Shown one piece after another: positions 5,668-12,274 of a stretch of DNA of 12,274 nt. The notes below the pieces were generated by a model that worked only from the letters and a program-made list of their open reading frames with translations, searched no databases and was not told the origin of the DNA. The position numbers and the translations under genes are program-made. The first letter of the stretch is position 1; the number at the start of each line of letters is the position of its first letter. This stretch comes from an uncultured Oscillospiraceae bacterium (GTDB lineage: Bacteria; Bacillota; Clostridia; Oscillospirales; Acutalibacteraceae). Location of the stretch: contig UQQR01000038.1 of the NCBI GenBank assembly GCA_900543215.1, positions 1-12,274 of the forward strand, read 5' to 3'.

Positions 5668-6210
5668 TCAATCCTTAAAGAAAAGCGGAAGCTTTTCGAG
5701 GAATATTATATCCTTTCTGTCAGCGGCGTCGCCCTCTGCCAAAAACGCACAGGCGGCGGCTTCTGTTCCTCCCGCTTCCTTAACAAGCTCGCGGACGGCG
5801 GCAAGCGATTCGCCGGTGCTTATAACATCATCTATTATAAGCACTCTTTTGCCTTTGAGCATTGCGGTCTCGCTTTCACCCAAAAACAGGTGCTGTTCGT
5901 GCTGTGTTGTAATTGAGGTGACATTCACCTCAAGCGGATTGCGCATATAGACCTTCATACCCTTACGGGCGATTATGTAAGGCTTACCTGTCTGCCTTGC
6001 CATCTCGTAAGCTATCGGTATGCTTTTAGCCTCGGGAGTTAAAATAACATCAAACTCGGGAAGCTTTTTTAAAAGCTCGCGGCAGCCTGCTATTGTAAGT
6101 TCCACATCTCCGAAGATTATAAACGCCGCTATGTCAAGCTTGTCGCTTACGGGGAATTTTTCAAGCTTTCTTTCAAGACCGGCAATTTTCATTGTATAGT
6201 ATTCAGACAT
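5668..6210 (-). CDS. phosphoribosyltransferase, purine (adenine-like) type I family
   Basis: This 180-residue enzyme probably transfers the phosphoribosyl group of PRPP to a purine or related base in salvage. The PRPP-binding loop VLIIDDVISTGES (123-135) is textbook, with the two aspartates that hold PRPP/Mg. ILTPEAKSIPIAYEMAR (about 56-72) and YIIARKGMKVYM (about 78-89) match the APRT/XPRT group. The N-terminus (MSEYYTMKIAGLERKLEKFPVS) and the GDVELTIAGCRELLKKLPEFD segment differ from canonical Apt, which begins with a hood region carrying FPKKGI..RDI. This looks like the divergent clostridial subfamily usually labelled only as adenine or generic phosphoribosyltransferase, so I give no symbol. 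GGGAGAG precedes the ATG by about 7 nt. It lies 40 nt after the HIT gene, with no terminator between, so it is in the alaS unit. Confidence 0.88.
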   Translation of the reverse strand: MSEYYTMKIAGLERKLEKFPVSDKLDIAAFIIFGDVELTIAGCRELLKKLPEFDVILTPEAKSIPIAYEMARQTGKPYIIARKGMKVYMRNPLEVNVTSITTQHEQHLFLGESETAMLKGKRVLIIDDVISTGESLAAVRELVKEAGGTEAAACAFLAEGDAADRKDIIFLEKLPLFFKD

Positions 6211-6250
6211 AAATTTTCTCTCCCTAAATTATTCTTGCAGGCATTATTTA

Positions 6251-6592
6251 TCAGCCGGGCGGCCAGGCAAGATTACGGCGCGCCAGCATATGAAAATGTA
6301 TGTGATGAACAGTCTGTCCGCCGTCCTCGCCGCAGTTGTTTACAACACGGTAGCCGTTGCCGAGATTTTCCTGTCTTGCGATTTCGGCGACCGCCTCGAA
6401 AATATGCGCTATTTCCGAGCTGTTTTCTGAATTTATTTCATCTGCGGAGCCTATGTGCTTCTTAGGTATAATAATTGCGTGAAAAGGAGCTTTCGGGTCA
6501 ATATCCTTGAAAGCGTAAACATATTCGTTTTCGTATATTTTAGTGCTGGGTATTTCCCCTGCCGCTATTTTGCAAAACAAACAATCTTCCAT
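6251..6592 (-). CDS. HIT (histidine triad) family hydrolase, HINT type
   Basis: This 113-residue protein carries the histidine triad H97-x-H99-x-H101 within QTVHHIHFHML, which gives the family its name. The N-terminus DCLFCKIAAGEIPSTKIYEN has the CxxC (Cys4, Cys7) and the following fold typical of bacterial HINT/YcfF-like proteins, then YAFKDIDPKAPFHAIIIPKKHI. HINT proteins cleave nucleoside phosphoramidates, including aminoacyl-adenylates made by tRNA synthetases. That makes its place directly after alaS suggestive, but a link is inference. Its ATG follows the alaS stop with no gap (TAAATG), and the Shine-Dalgarno GGGAG lies inside the end of alaS. Length is normal for the family. Confidence 0.95.
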   Translation of the reverse strand: MEDCLFCKIAAGEIPSTKIYENEYVYAFKDIDPKAPFHAIIIPKKHIGSADEINSENSSEIAHIFEAVAEIARQENLGNGYRVVNNCGEDGGQTVHHIHFHMLARRNLAWPPG

Positions 6593-9220
6593 TTATTTCA
6601 CTCCCATTTGAGCCGCGGCGACAGTTCCGACAGTTTGCAGAGCCGCATCGACCTTTGTTATATCCTTTCCGCCTGCCATTGCCACATCGGGCTTTCCGCC
6701 GCCGTTTCCGCCTGCCGCCTTCGCGACCTCTCTTACAAGATTGCCCGCATGAGCGCCCTTTGCAACGGCTTCCTTACCGCATGCGGCGCAGAATGTAAGC
6801 TTATCGCCGTTTACTCCTGCCAAAACCGCTATTACATCGGGATAATCCGCTTTTATGCTCTCAGCGGTCTTTTTAAGCTCGTCAGCCGGAGTGCCGTCAA
6901 GCCTTGCGGAAAGAACCCTTATTCCGCCGACATCACGAGCGGTGCTTATTATTTCATTTATCTTACCCGCGGCAAGCTTTGCCTCGGTTTTTTCAAGCTG
7001 TTTTTTGGTTTCTCTTAACTCGTTGCCTATTTGCAAAGCACGCTTTGCGATATCGCCGGCCGAGCATTTGAGAATTTCAGCCGTTTCATAAGCTAAGTGC
7101 TTATAATCATCAGCAAGCTTCAACACACCGTAGCCCGTAACCGCTTCAATACGCCTTACGCCTGCCGCAACGCTCGATTCGGAGATGATTTTAAACAAGC
7201 CAATCTTTGCGGTGTTGTCTATATGAGTACCGCCGCAAAGCTCTACCGACTTATCCTTAACGCTTACTACCCGTACAACCTCGCCGTACTTTTCACCGAA
7301 CAGCGCCATAGCACCGAGCTTTCTCGCCTCGGCAATCGGCATTTCATTATTTTCAACCGTAATTCCCGAAAGAACCGTATCGTTTACAAATTTTTCAACT
7401 GCTTTCGTTTCTTCTGCGGTTAAGGCGGAGAAATGCGTAAAGTCGAAACGAACGGCATTTTCATTTACAAGCTGACCAGCCTGCTCAACATGAGTGCCGA
7501 GAACAGAGCGCAAGCCTGCCTGTAAAAGGTGCGCCGCCGTATGGTTGCGTCTTATCGCATTGCGGCGTTCGGTATTTATGGAAGCAACTACGCTGTCGTC
7601 AACCGAGAAGCTTCCCTTTTTAACCGTTCCGAAGTGGGTGAAAACGCCGCCGGCGGTTTTCTTTGTATCGGTTACGCAGAATTCCGCACCGTCGGCTGTT
7701 ATAACGCCGGTATCGCCTACCTGACCGCCGCCCTCGCCGTAGAACGGGGTTTTATCAAGAACGATAACCGCCTTTAAGCCGTCCGCGGCACAAGAGGTAT
7801 GCTCGCCCTCAACGACTATATCAAGTATTTTAGCGTTACTGCTGTTTTCGGTGTATCCGCAAAAAACGGTAGACGGTATATTCTCAAAGCTTATTTCGTC
7901 GCTCTTCCAGCTCTCTGCGTCTGCCGATTTGCGTGAGGAACGGGCAAGTTGGCGCTGTTTTTCCATAAGCTCACGGAACTTTTCCTCATCAACCGTCATA
8001 TTCTTTTCGGCAAGAATATCCTTTGTAAGGTCAAGAGGAAATCCGTAGGTGTCGTAAAGCTTAAACGCGTCCTCGCCCGAGAGAACTCCGCCGTCAAGGG
8101 TAAGATCCTTAAGCATATTAAGACCCTGATCTATCGTTTTATTGAAATTGCTTTCCTCGTTTGAAATAACCTTTTTGATAAGCTGTTCTTTATCAACAAG
8201 CTCGGGGTAGCCCGCCTTGTTTTCGGCTATGACCGAATCGCACAGCTCGCACAAAAACATACGGCCAATACCTATAAGCTTTCCGTGCCTTGCCGCACGG
8301 CGGATTATACGGCGCAGAACATAACCTCTGCCCTCGTTTGACGGAATTATACCGTCGCTTATCATAAATACGGACGCCCTTATATGGTCGGTTATCGCAC
8401 GGATTGAAATATCTGTGCTTTCGTCCTTTCCGTACTCCTTGCCCGACATTTCGCACACCTTATTAAGTATGTTTCTTATGGTGTCGACCTCGAACATATT
8501 GTCAACGCCCTGCATTACGCAGGCAAGGCGTTCAAGACCCATTCCCGTGTCGATATTTTTATGCTCAAGCTCCGTATATGTGCCGTCACCCATATTGTTG
8601 AACTGGGAGAAAACATTGTTCCATATTTCCATATAGCGGTCGCAGTCGCACCCCGGCTTACAGTCGGGACTGCCGCAGCCGTATTTTTCGCCGCGGTCGA
8701 AATATATCTCACTGCACGGACCGCAGGGACCTGTGCCGTGTTCCCAGAAGTTGTCTTCCTTGCCGAGCCTTACTATGTGGTTTTCGAGCACTCCTATTTT
8801 GTCACGCCAAATAGCGTACGCCTCGTTGTCCTCTTCATAAACCGACGGCCACAGAAGCTCCGACGGAATTTCAAGCACCTTAGTTAAAAACTCCCACGCC
8901 CATTCTATTGCCTGCTCCTTAAAGTAATCGCCGAAGGAAAAGTTACCCAGCATTTCAAAATAGGTGCCGTGGCGGGCGGTGTGCCCCACACGCTCAAGGT
9001 CGGGCGTTCTGATACACTTCTGGCAGGTAGTAACACGCTTTGACGGCGGAGTTACCTCGCCTGTAAAGTATTTTTTCATAGGCGCCATACCCGAATTTAT
9101 AAGCAACAGCGATTTATCGTTATTGGGCACAAGCGAAAAGCTTTTAAGCCTCATATGTCCTTTCGATTCAAAAAACGAAAGATATTTCTCACGCAGATCG
9201 TTAAGCGAAGTCCACTCCAT
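6593..9220 (-). CDS. alaS: alanyl-tRNA synthetase
   Basis: This 875-residue class II synthetase charges tRNA-Ala and edits mischarged Ser and Gly. Length equals E. coli AlaS. The aminoacylation domain (about 1-245) shows VTTCQKCIRTPDLERVGHTARHGTYFEMLGNFSFGDYFK (motif 1-2 region) and GMGLERLACVMQG (227-239, motif 3). The editing domain carries the zinc ligands H560, H564 (RRNHTAAHLL) and C662, H666 (ELCGGTHIDNT). The C-terminal oligomerisation (C-Ala) domain ends with GGNGGGKPDVAMAGG (about 838-851). A short cysteine insert, C182, C187, C191 and C193, sits in the aminoacylation domain; I recall similar inserts in AlaS of many Clostridia and of eukaryotes. A consensus promoter lies at 9260-9288, and AAGGA precedes the ATG by 9 nt. 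No T-box leader fits in the short upstream region. Confidence 0.98.
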   Translation of the reverse strand: MEWTSLNDLREKYLSFFESKGHMRLKSFSLVPNNDKSLLLINSGMAPMKKYFTGEVTPPSKRVTTCQKCIRTPDLERVGHTARHGTYFEMLGNFSFGDYFKEQAIEWAWEFLTKVLEIPSELLWPSVYEEDNEAYAIWRDKIGVLENHIVRLGKEDNFWEHGTGPCGPCSEIYFDRGEKYGCGSPDCKPGCDCDRYMEIWNNVFSQFNNMGDGTYTELEHKNIDTGMGLERLACVMQGVDNMFEVDTIRNILNKVCEMSGKEYGKDESTDISIRAITDHIRASVFMISDGIIPSNEGRGYVLRRIIRRAARHGKLIGIGRMFLCELCDSVIAENKAGYPELVDKEQLIKKVISNEESNFNKTIDQGLNMLKDLTLDGGVLSGEDAFKLYDTYGFPLDLTKDILAEKNMTVDEEKFRELMEKQRQLARSSRKSADAESWKSDEISFENIPSTVFCGYTENSSNAKILDIVVEGEHTSCAADGLKAVIVLDKTPFYGEGGGQVGDTGVITADGAEFCVTDTKKTAGGVFTHFGTVKKGSFSVDDSVVASINTERRNAIRRNHTAAHLLQAGLRSVLGTHVEQAGQLVNENAVRFDFTHFSALTAEETKAVEKFVNDTVLSGITVENNEMPIAEARKLGAMALFGEKYGEVVRVVSVKDKSVELCGGTHIDNTAKIGLFKIISESSVAAGVRRIEAVTGYGVLKLADDYKHLAYETAEILKCSAGDIAKRALQIGNELRETKKQLEKTEAKLAAGKINEIISTARDVGGIRVLSARLDGTPADELKKTAESIKADYPDVIAVLAGVNGDKLTFCAACGKEAVAKGAHAGNLVREVAKAAGGNGGGKPDVAMAGGKDITKVDAALQTVGTVAAAQMGVK

Positions 9221-9259
9221 AAATATACATCCTTAAATCAATTAGTATTCAACCTATAT

Positions 9260-9288
9260 ATTATATACTCGGGCTTTTTATTTGTCAA
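9260..9288 (-). promoter_or_regulatory. consensus sigma-A promoter of alaS, overlapping the end of ligA
   Basis: TTGACA (9283-9288) and TATAAT (9260-9265) on the minus strand both match consensus perfectly, with a 17-bp spacer. The -35 hexamer is coding sequence for the last Ile-Asp-Lys of LigA, whose stop codon is inside the spacer. Transcription would start near 9253, giving a leader of about 32 nt before alaS. As no terminator follows ligA, alaS may also receive read-through. Confidence 0.88.
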
Positions 9289-11263
9289 TGCCGCCGTTTA
9301 TCATCGATTTAAACTTTTCCTCGTCAATTACCTCAACGCCAAGCTTGTTTGCTTTTTCAAGCTTGCTTCCGGCGTCGTCTCCAGCCAAAACATACGAGGT
9401 CTTTTTAGATACGGACGAGGAGGTTTTCCCCCCGAACGACTCAATAAGCTTAGACGCCTCGCTCCTTGAAAATGTCGGCAAAGTTCCCGTAAGCACAAAG
9501 GTAAGACCGGCAAACCTATTGTCCTTAACCTCTTTAAGCGATTTCATATTAAGTCCGAGGTTTTTAAGCCTTTCTATCATAGTGTGGGTTTCCGGCAGTG
9601 AGAAAAATTCATACGCCGACAATGCCAGTACAGAACCGAATCCGTCTATCGCTTCAAAATCCTCTTTTTCGGCGTTTAAAACCGACTCCATATCGTAAAA
9701 ACGCTCCGCAATAAGCGCCGCCGCCTTGCTCCCTATATGCCTTATTCCGAAAGCGTAAATAAGCCTTGCGACATCATTCCCCTTTGAGCGTTCTATTGCA
9801 CCTTTGAGGTTTTCTACGCTTTTTTCTCCGGTTCGTTCAAGCTCACGCACCTTTTGATAATCAAGCTCGTATATATCGCCTATATTCTTTATAAGTCCTG
9901 CCCCGAGCAGCTGCTCAAGCACCGCAGGACCCAAGCCCTCTATGTCCATAGCGTCTCTTGAAGTAAAGTGTATCAAATGGCGCAAAAGCTGTGCGGGACA
10001 ATCGGCGTTTGTACAGCGTACCACCGCCTCCCCCTCTTCCCTTACTACGGGCGAGCCGCATGAAGGACAAATGTGCGGCATTTCAAAGGGAACAGAGTTT
10101 TGCGCGTGTGCTTTTACCGCAAGCACCTCGGGGATTATATCGCCCGCCTTGCGGACTACTATCGTATCGCCTATGCATATTTCCTTTTGCTTTATAAAAT
10201 CCTCGTTGTGAAGCGTCGCTCTGCTTACGGTAGTACCCGCAAGAACGATCGGGTCAAATTCCGCAGTGGGAGTGAGTGCGCCTGTCCTGCCGACATTTAT
10301 TTCAATGTTTTTAAGCACGGTTTCCTTTTCCTCGGGCGGATATTTAAACGCCACCGCCCATTTGGGGTATTTTGCCGTACTTCCGAGTTCTTCCCTGTAA
10401 GAAAGCTCGTCCACCTTTATAACTGCGCCGTCTATATCGTAGGGCAAATTTCCCCTTGACTCGCCTATGCGTTTCACTTCTTCTATTGCTTCCTTTGCGC
10501 AAGAGCATTTTTTGTACGACGGCAGGGTATGAAATCCGAGAGATTTTATAAAATCCAAGGTTTCTATATGTGTTTTAAACTGCTTGCCCGTTATGCGCTG
10601 AATATTGAAAACAAAAATATCCAGGCCCCGTTCCGCGGTTATTTTGGAGTTTTTTTGTCTTAGCGAGCCTGCGGCGGCATTTCGCGGATTTTTTGCGGGC
10701 GTTTCTCCCAAGGTTTCCTGTCTTTCAACAAGCCTTAAAAAGCTGTCCTTGGGCATATACACCTCGCCCCTTACCTCAAGCTCTCCGTCAAATTTAATGG
10801 CTTTAGGTATACTTTCGATCTGCATCAGATTTGCGGTAACATCCTCGCCCGTAACTCCGTCACCCCTCGTAGAGCCTCTGAAAAACAGTCCGTCCCTATA
10901 TTCAAGAGAGACCGAAAGACCGTCTATTTTAGGCTCTACCGAGAACGCCGTGCGAGCCGTATCTATTTTATCGCAAAACGCTTCAAGCTCTTCAAAGCTA
11001 AAGACATCCTGAAGGCTCTCCATCTTAACCGTATGCGTAACAGGCGTAAAAAGCTTGAGCGCGGCGCCGCCCACAGTCTGTGTAGGGGAATCTTCTTTCT
11101 TAAACTGAGGATATTCCCTTTCAAGATCCTCAAGCTCTCTTAACATTGCGTCATATTCGAAGTCCTCAATTTCGGGAGCGTCCTCAATATAATACTTTTT
11201 ATTATGGTATTTAAGAGTATCGCTTAAATATTTTATTCTGACTTCGGCTGTTTTTATATCCAT
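9278..11263 (-). CDS. ligA: NAD-dependent DNA ligase
   Basis: This 661-residue protein seals nicks in replication and repair using NAD. In order it shows the NAD-binding Ia domain (about 1-65, YHNKKYYIEDAPEIEDFEYD) and the adenylation domain with catalytic Lys112 in VEPKIDGLSVSL. The OB fold carries GRTGALTPTAEFDPI (about 325-339), and four zinc-finger cysteines follow (C399, C402, C417, C422). The helix-hairpin-helix repeats start near DIEGLGPAVLEQLL, and the BRCT domain (about 583-661, FAGLTFVLTGTL...SYVLAGDDAGSKLEKA) ends the protein. Length is standard. The frame is open to an ATG at 11302, but that would overlap yunB and add 13 unconserved residues. ATG 11263 is preceded by AAGGG about 10 nt away and starts MDIKTAEVRIKYL, as in Bacillus LigA. 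It lies 19 nt after yunB and is probably co-transcribed. Confidence 0.97.
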   Translation of the reverse strand: MDIKTAEVRIKYLSDTLKYHNKKYYIEDAPEIEDFEYDAMLRELEDLEREYPQFKKEDSPTQTVGGAALKLFTPVTHTVKMESLQDVFSFEELEAFCDKIDTARTAFSVEPKIDGLSVSLEYRDGLFFRGSTRGDGVTGEDVTANLMQIESIPKAIKFDGELEVRGEVYMPKDSFLRLVERQETLGETPAKNPRNAAAGSLRQKNSKITAERGLDIFVFNIQRITGKQFKTHIETLDFIKSLGFHTLPSYKKCSCAKEAIEEVKRIGESRGNLPYDIDGAVIKVDELSYREELGSTAKYPKWAVAFKYPPEEKETVLKNIEINVGRTGALTPTAEFDPIVLAGTTVSRATLHNEDFIKQKEICIGDTIVVRKAGDIIPEVLAVKAHAQNSVPFEMPHICPSCGSPVVREEGEAVVRCTNADCPAQLLRHLIHFTSRDAMDIEGLGPAVLEQLLGAGLIKNIGDIYELDYQKVRELERTGEKSVENLKGAIERSKGNDVARLIYAFGIRHIGSKAAALIAERFYDMESVLNAEKEDFEAIDGFGSVLALSAYEFFSLPETHTMIERLKNLGLNMKSLKEVKDNRFAGLTFVLTGTLPTFSRSEASKLIESFGGKTSSSVSKKTSYVLAGDDAGSKLEKANKLGVEVIDEEKFKSMINGGIDK

Positions 11264-11282
11264 AATACTATCGCCCTTCGCT

Positions 11283-11972
11283 TTATTTTCCGGCAACTGC
11301 ACCGTAATCGTTTATAAGACCTGCGGTATTGTCTCCCTCTTCCTCTGTAACCTGCGTGAATGCCTCGGGTGTCGCTCCCACAATAAGGCTCTGCATTGCC
11401 ATAGCGGAGGTGGAAACATTTATCGGGTCTGCGTATCCCGCAGTGACGAGACTTCCGCTTATATCCATATCTATCATAACCACGTGCAGAACCTGATTTA
11501 TGCCCGCCGATTTGAATTCGTGCGAAAAATTAACAAATGCCGTGCCCGTAAGTTGCATTTTAAAGTGAAGCTTCGGTCCGAAACCGCTTGTGTAGTTATT
11601 GGAGAAAAAGGTTCCGACAGGTATATATAAATCATAATATTCCTTACTGTCAATTATCTCGGACAGGCGCTTGGCAATCAGACTTTTAAGATTATTTATC
11701 TTAACCACATCGGTAACTACGCTTGTAACCTGCCCGTCCTCGCCCCGTGAAAGTTCCGCTATATCGTTGTAGGAAACATTTTCATCGGCAAGAACTTCAA
11801 GCACCGCTTCATTTGCCGAGTCAAGAAATTTTGTTTCCGCAACCGACACGGCATATCTTATTATAACAGGACGCATTTTATAAAAGCAAAGCGCCGAAAT
11901 AAGCAAAAGCGAAAACAAACAGGCCATAAAAACCACAAGAGAATTGTTATTTCTGTATCTGCGTCTTTTCAT
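11283..11972 (-). CDS. yunB: sporulation protein YunB
   Basis: This 229-residue protein has a basic N-terminus (MKRRRYRNNN) and one membrane segment (about 11-31), the rest lying outside the membrane. Family marks are INEAVL-like SANEAVLEVL (about 52-61), the NLKSLIAKRLSEII helix, YIPVGTFFSNNYTSGFGPKLHFKM (about 116-139), and NFSHEFKSAGINQVLHVVMIDM (about 148-169). The C-terminal block is QSLIVGATPEAFTQV. In B. subtilis yunB is transcribed in the mother cell under sigma-E and its loss impairs sporulation, but its molecular role is unknown. GAGGGG lies 9 nt before the ATG. The promoter seen here resembles sigma-A, which differs from the Bacillus regulation. Probably first gene of a yunB-ligA unit. 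Confidence 0.93.
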   Translation of the reverse strand: MKRRRYRNNNSLVVFMACLFSLLLISALCFYKMRPVIIRYAVSVAETKFLDSANEAVLEVLADENVSYNDIAELSRGEDGQVTSVVTDVVKINNLKSLIAKRLSEIIDSKEYYDLYIPVGTFFSNNYTSGFGPKLHFKMQLTGTAFVNFSHEFKSAGINQVLHVVMIDMDISGSLVTAGYADPINVSTSAMAMQSLIVGATPEAFTQVTEEEGDNTAGLINDYGAVAGK

Positions 11973-12024
11973 TCTGCACCGCCCCTCTATACATCTTACG
12001 GAAGCATGGAGCGTTTGCTAATAG

Positions 12025-12053
12025 ATTATATCACTTTTTAACTCTTTATTCAA
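12025..12053 (-). promoter_or_regulatory. promoter of the yunB-ligA unit
   Basis: On the minus strand, TTGAAT (12048-12053) and TATAAT (12025-12030) are 17 bp apart. Transcription would start near 12018, leaving a leader of about 46 nt. The -10 region, read as GATATAAT, partly resembles a sigma-E -10 (CATACAnT), but no matching sigma-E -35 is clear, so the sigma-A reading is preferred. Confidence 0.65.
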
Positions 12054-12061
12054 TTATTTCC

Positions 12062-12090
12062 TTGACTTTTATTGTAAATTAAAGTAAAAT
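12062..12090 (+). promoter_or_regulatory. sigma-A type promoter of tRNA-Leu
   Basis: TTGACT (12062-12067) and TAAAAT (12085-12090) are separated by 17 bp. The predicted start near 12097 is about 13 nt before the tRNA, the same distance as for the tRNA-Thr promoter. Its -35 box is 8 bp from the -35 box of the divergent yunB promoter. Confidence 0.78.
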
Positions 12091-12109
12091 AACCATTACC
12101 ATTTAATAT

Positions 12110-12192
12110 GCGGGTGTGGCGGAATTGGCAGACGCACCAGCCTTAGGAGCTGGCGCTTCGGCGTGCAGGTTCGACTCCTGTCACCCGCACCA
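12110..12192 (+). tRNA. tRNA-Leu (anticodon UAG), complete with encoded CCA
   Basis: The acceptor stem GCGGGTG pairs with CACCCGC, followed by discriminator A and encoded CCA. The anticodon arm CCAGC/GCTGG encloses CTTAGGA, giving anticodon TAG for leucine codon CUA (and other CUN codons by wobble). A long variable arm CGCTTCGGCG marks it as a class II tRNA, as expected for leucine. The T arm has the TTCGACT loop. Confidence 0.97.
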
Positions 12193-12223
12193 TAATGAGG
12201 AGACAAAAAAGATGTCTTCTGCG

Positions 12224-12250
12224 AAAAGCCCGATTATATCGGGCTTTTTT
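12224..12250 (+). terminator. intrinsic terminator after tRNA-Leu
   Basis: The core stem GCCCGAT/ATCGGGC with a 3-base TAT loop is extended by AAAA/TTTT pairs and followed by a run of six T. It lies about 30 nt after the tRNA and would end its transcript. Its arms are A-rich upstream as well, so some leftward termination is conceivable. Confidence 0.88.
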
Positions 12251-12274
12251 GCTACCCAAACGGCGATTTTTCTC

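Noticed and set aside
6455..7018. Plus-strand 187-codon open frame opposite the HIT gene and the end of alaS
   Set aside because: Antisense to two certain genes, with no homology that I recognise; long shadow frames are common opposite this codon usage.
9221..9277. T-box or other riboswitch before alaS
   Set aside because: Only about 57 bases separate ligA from alaS, and most of that is promoter; no specifier stem or T-box sequence is present.
10605..11012. Plus-strand 135-codon open frame opposite ligA
   Set aside because: Fully within the conserved adenylation domain of LigA on the other strand; no support of its own.
11264..11302. Longer LigA start at 11302
   Set aside because: It would overlap the end of yunB by 20 bases and add 13 residues with no resemblance to LigA; the ATG at 11263 has a ribosome binding site and begins where family members begin.
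1..12274. Mobile elements, CRISPR arrays, prophage genes, toxin-antitoxin modules
   Set aside because: No transposase or integrase, no spaced direct repeats and no phage genes were seen. The RHH relic has no toxin gene beside it, so an antitoxin reading is unsupported.

Overview
The window looks like chromosomal DNA from a spore-forming member of the Clostridia, probably an Oscillospirales/Ruminococcaceae-like gut lineage. The basis is protein resemblance to that group, moderate GC, Shine-Dalgarno-led starts, sigma-A promoters with 17-bp spacers, and the sporulation genes yunB, gerW (ytfJ) and a DacF-type carboxypeptidase. The genus cannot be fixed from this sequence alone. All protein genes lie on the minus strand, so transcription runs from high to low coordinates. 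A tRNA-Thr gene (minus, cut by the left edge) and a tRNA-Leu gene (plus, near the right edge) flank the block.

Right part (about 9.3-12.27 kb). tRNA-Leu(UAG) has its own promoter and a strong terminator. Back to back with it is a promoter reading leftward into yunB (sporulation) and ligA (NAD-dependent DNA ligase). No terminator is visible after ligA. A consensus sigma-A promoter that overlaps the last codons of ligA starts the next unit.

Middle part (about 5.46-9.29 kb). This unit is alaS (alanyl-tRNA synthetase), a HIT-family nucleotide hydrolase, a purine-type phosphoribosyltransferase of a non-canonical subfamily, and the remains of a ribbon-helix-helix DNA-binding protein. The last carries both a frameshift and an in-frame stop. 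A strong intrinsic terminator closes the unit.

Left part (about 0.13-5.46 kb). From one promoter run eight tightly packed genes: an M50 site-2-type protease, scpA and scpB (condensin partners), a DUF2953 membrane protein, gerW, a D-Ala-D-Ala carboxypeptidase, an RluB-type pseudouridine synthase and a small cysteine-rich protein with a GNAT-like look. Several junctions overlap by 1-4 bases, implying translational coupling. The unit joins chromosome segregation, wall and spore-coat/germination functions and ribosome modification, an order I associate with Firmicutes.

There is no mobile element, CRISPR array, prophage or obvious new system. The most notable items are the decayed RHH gene, a hairpin that clips the ribosome binding site of the carboxypeptidase gene, and the compact promoter arrangements.
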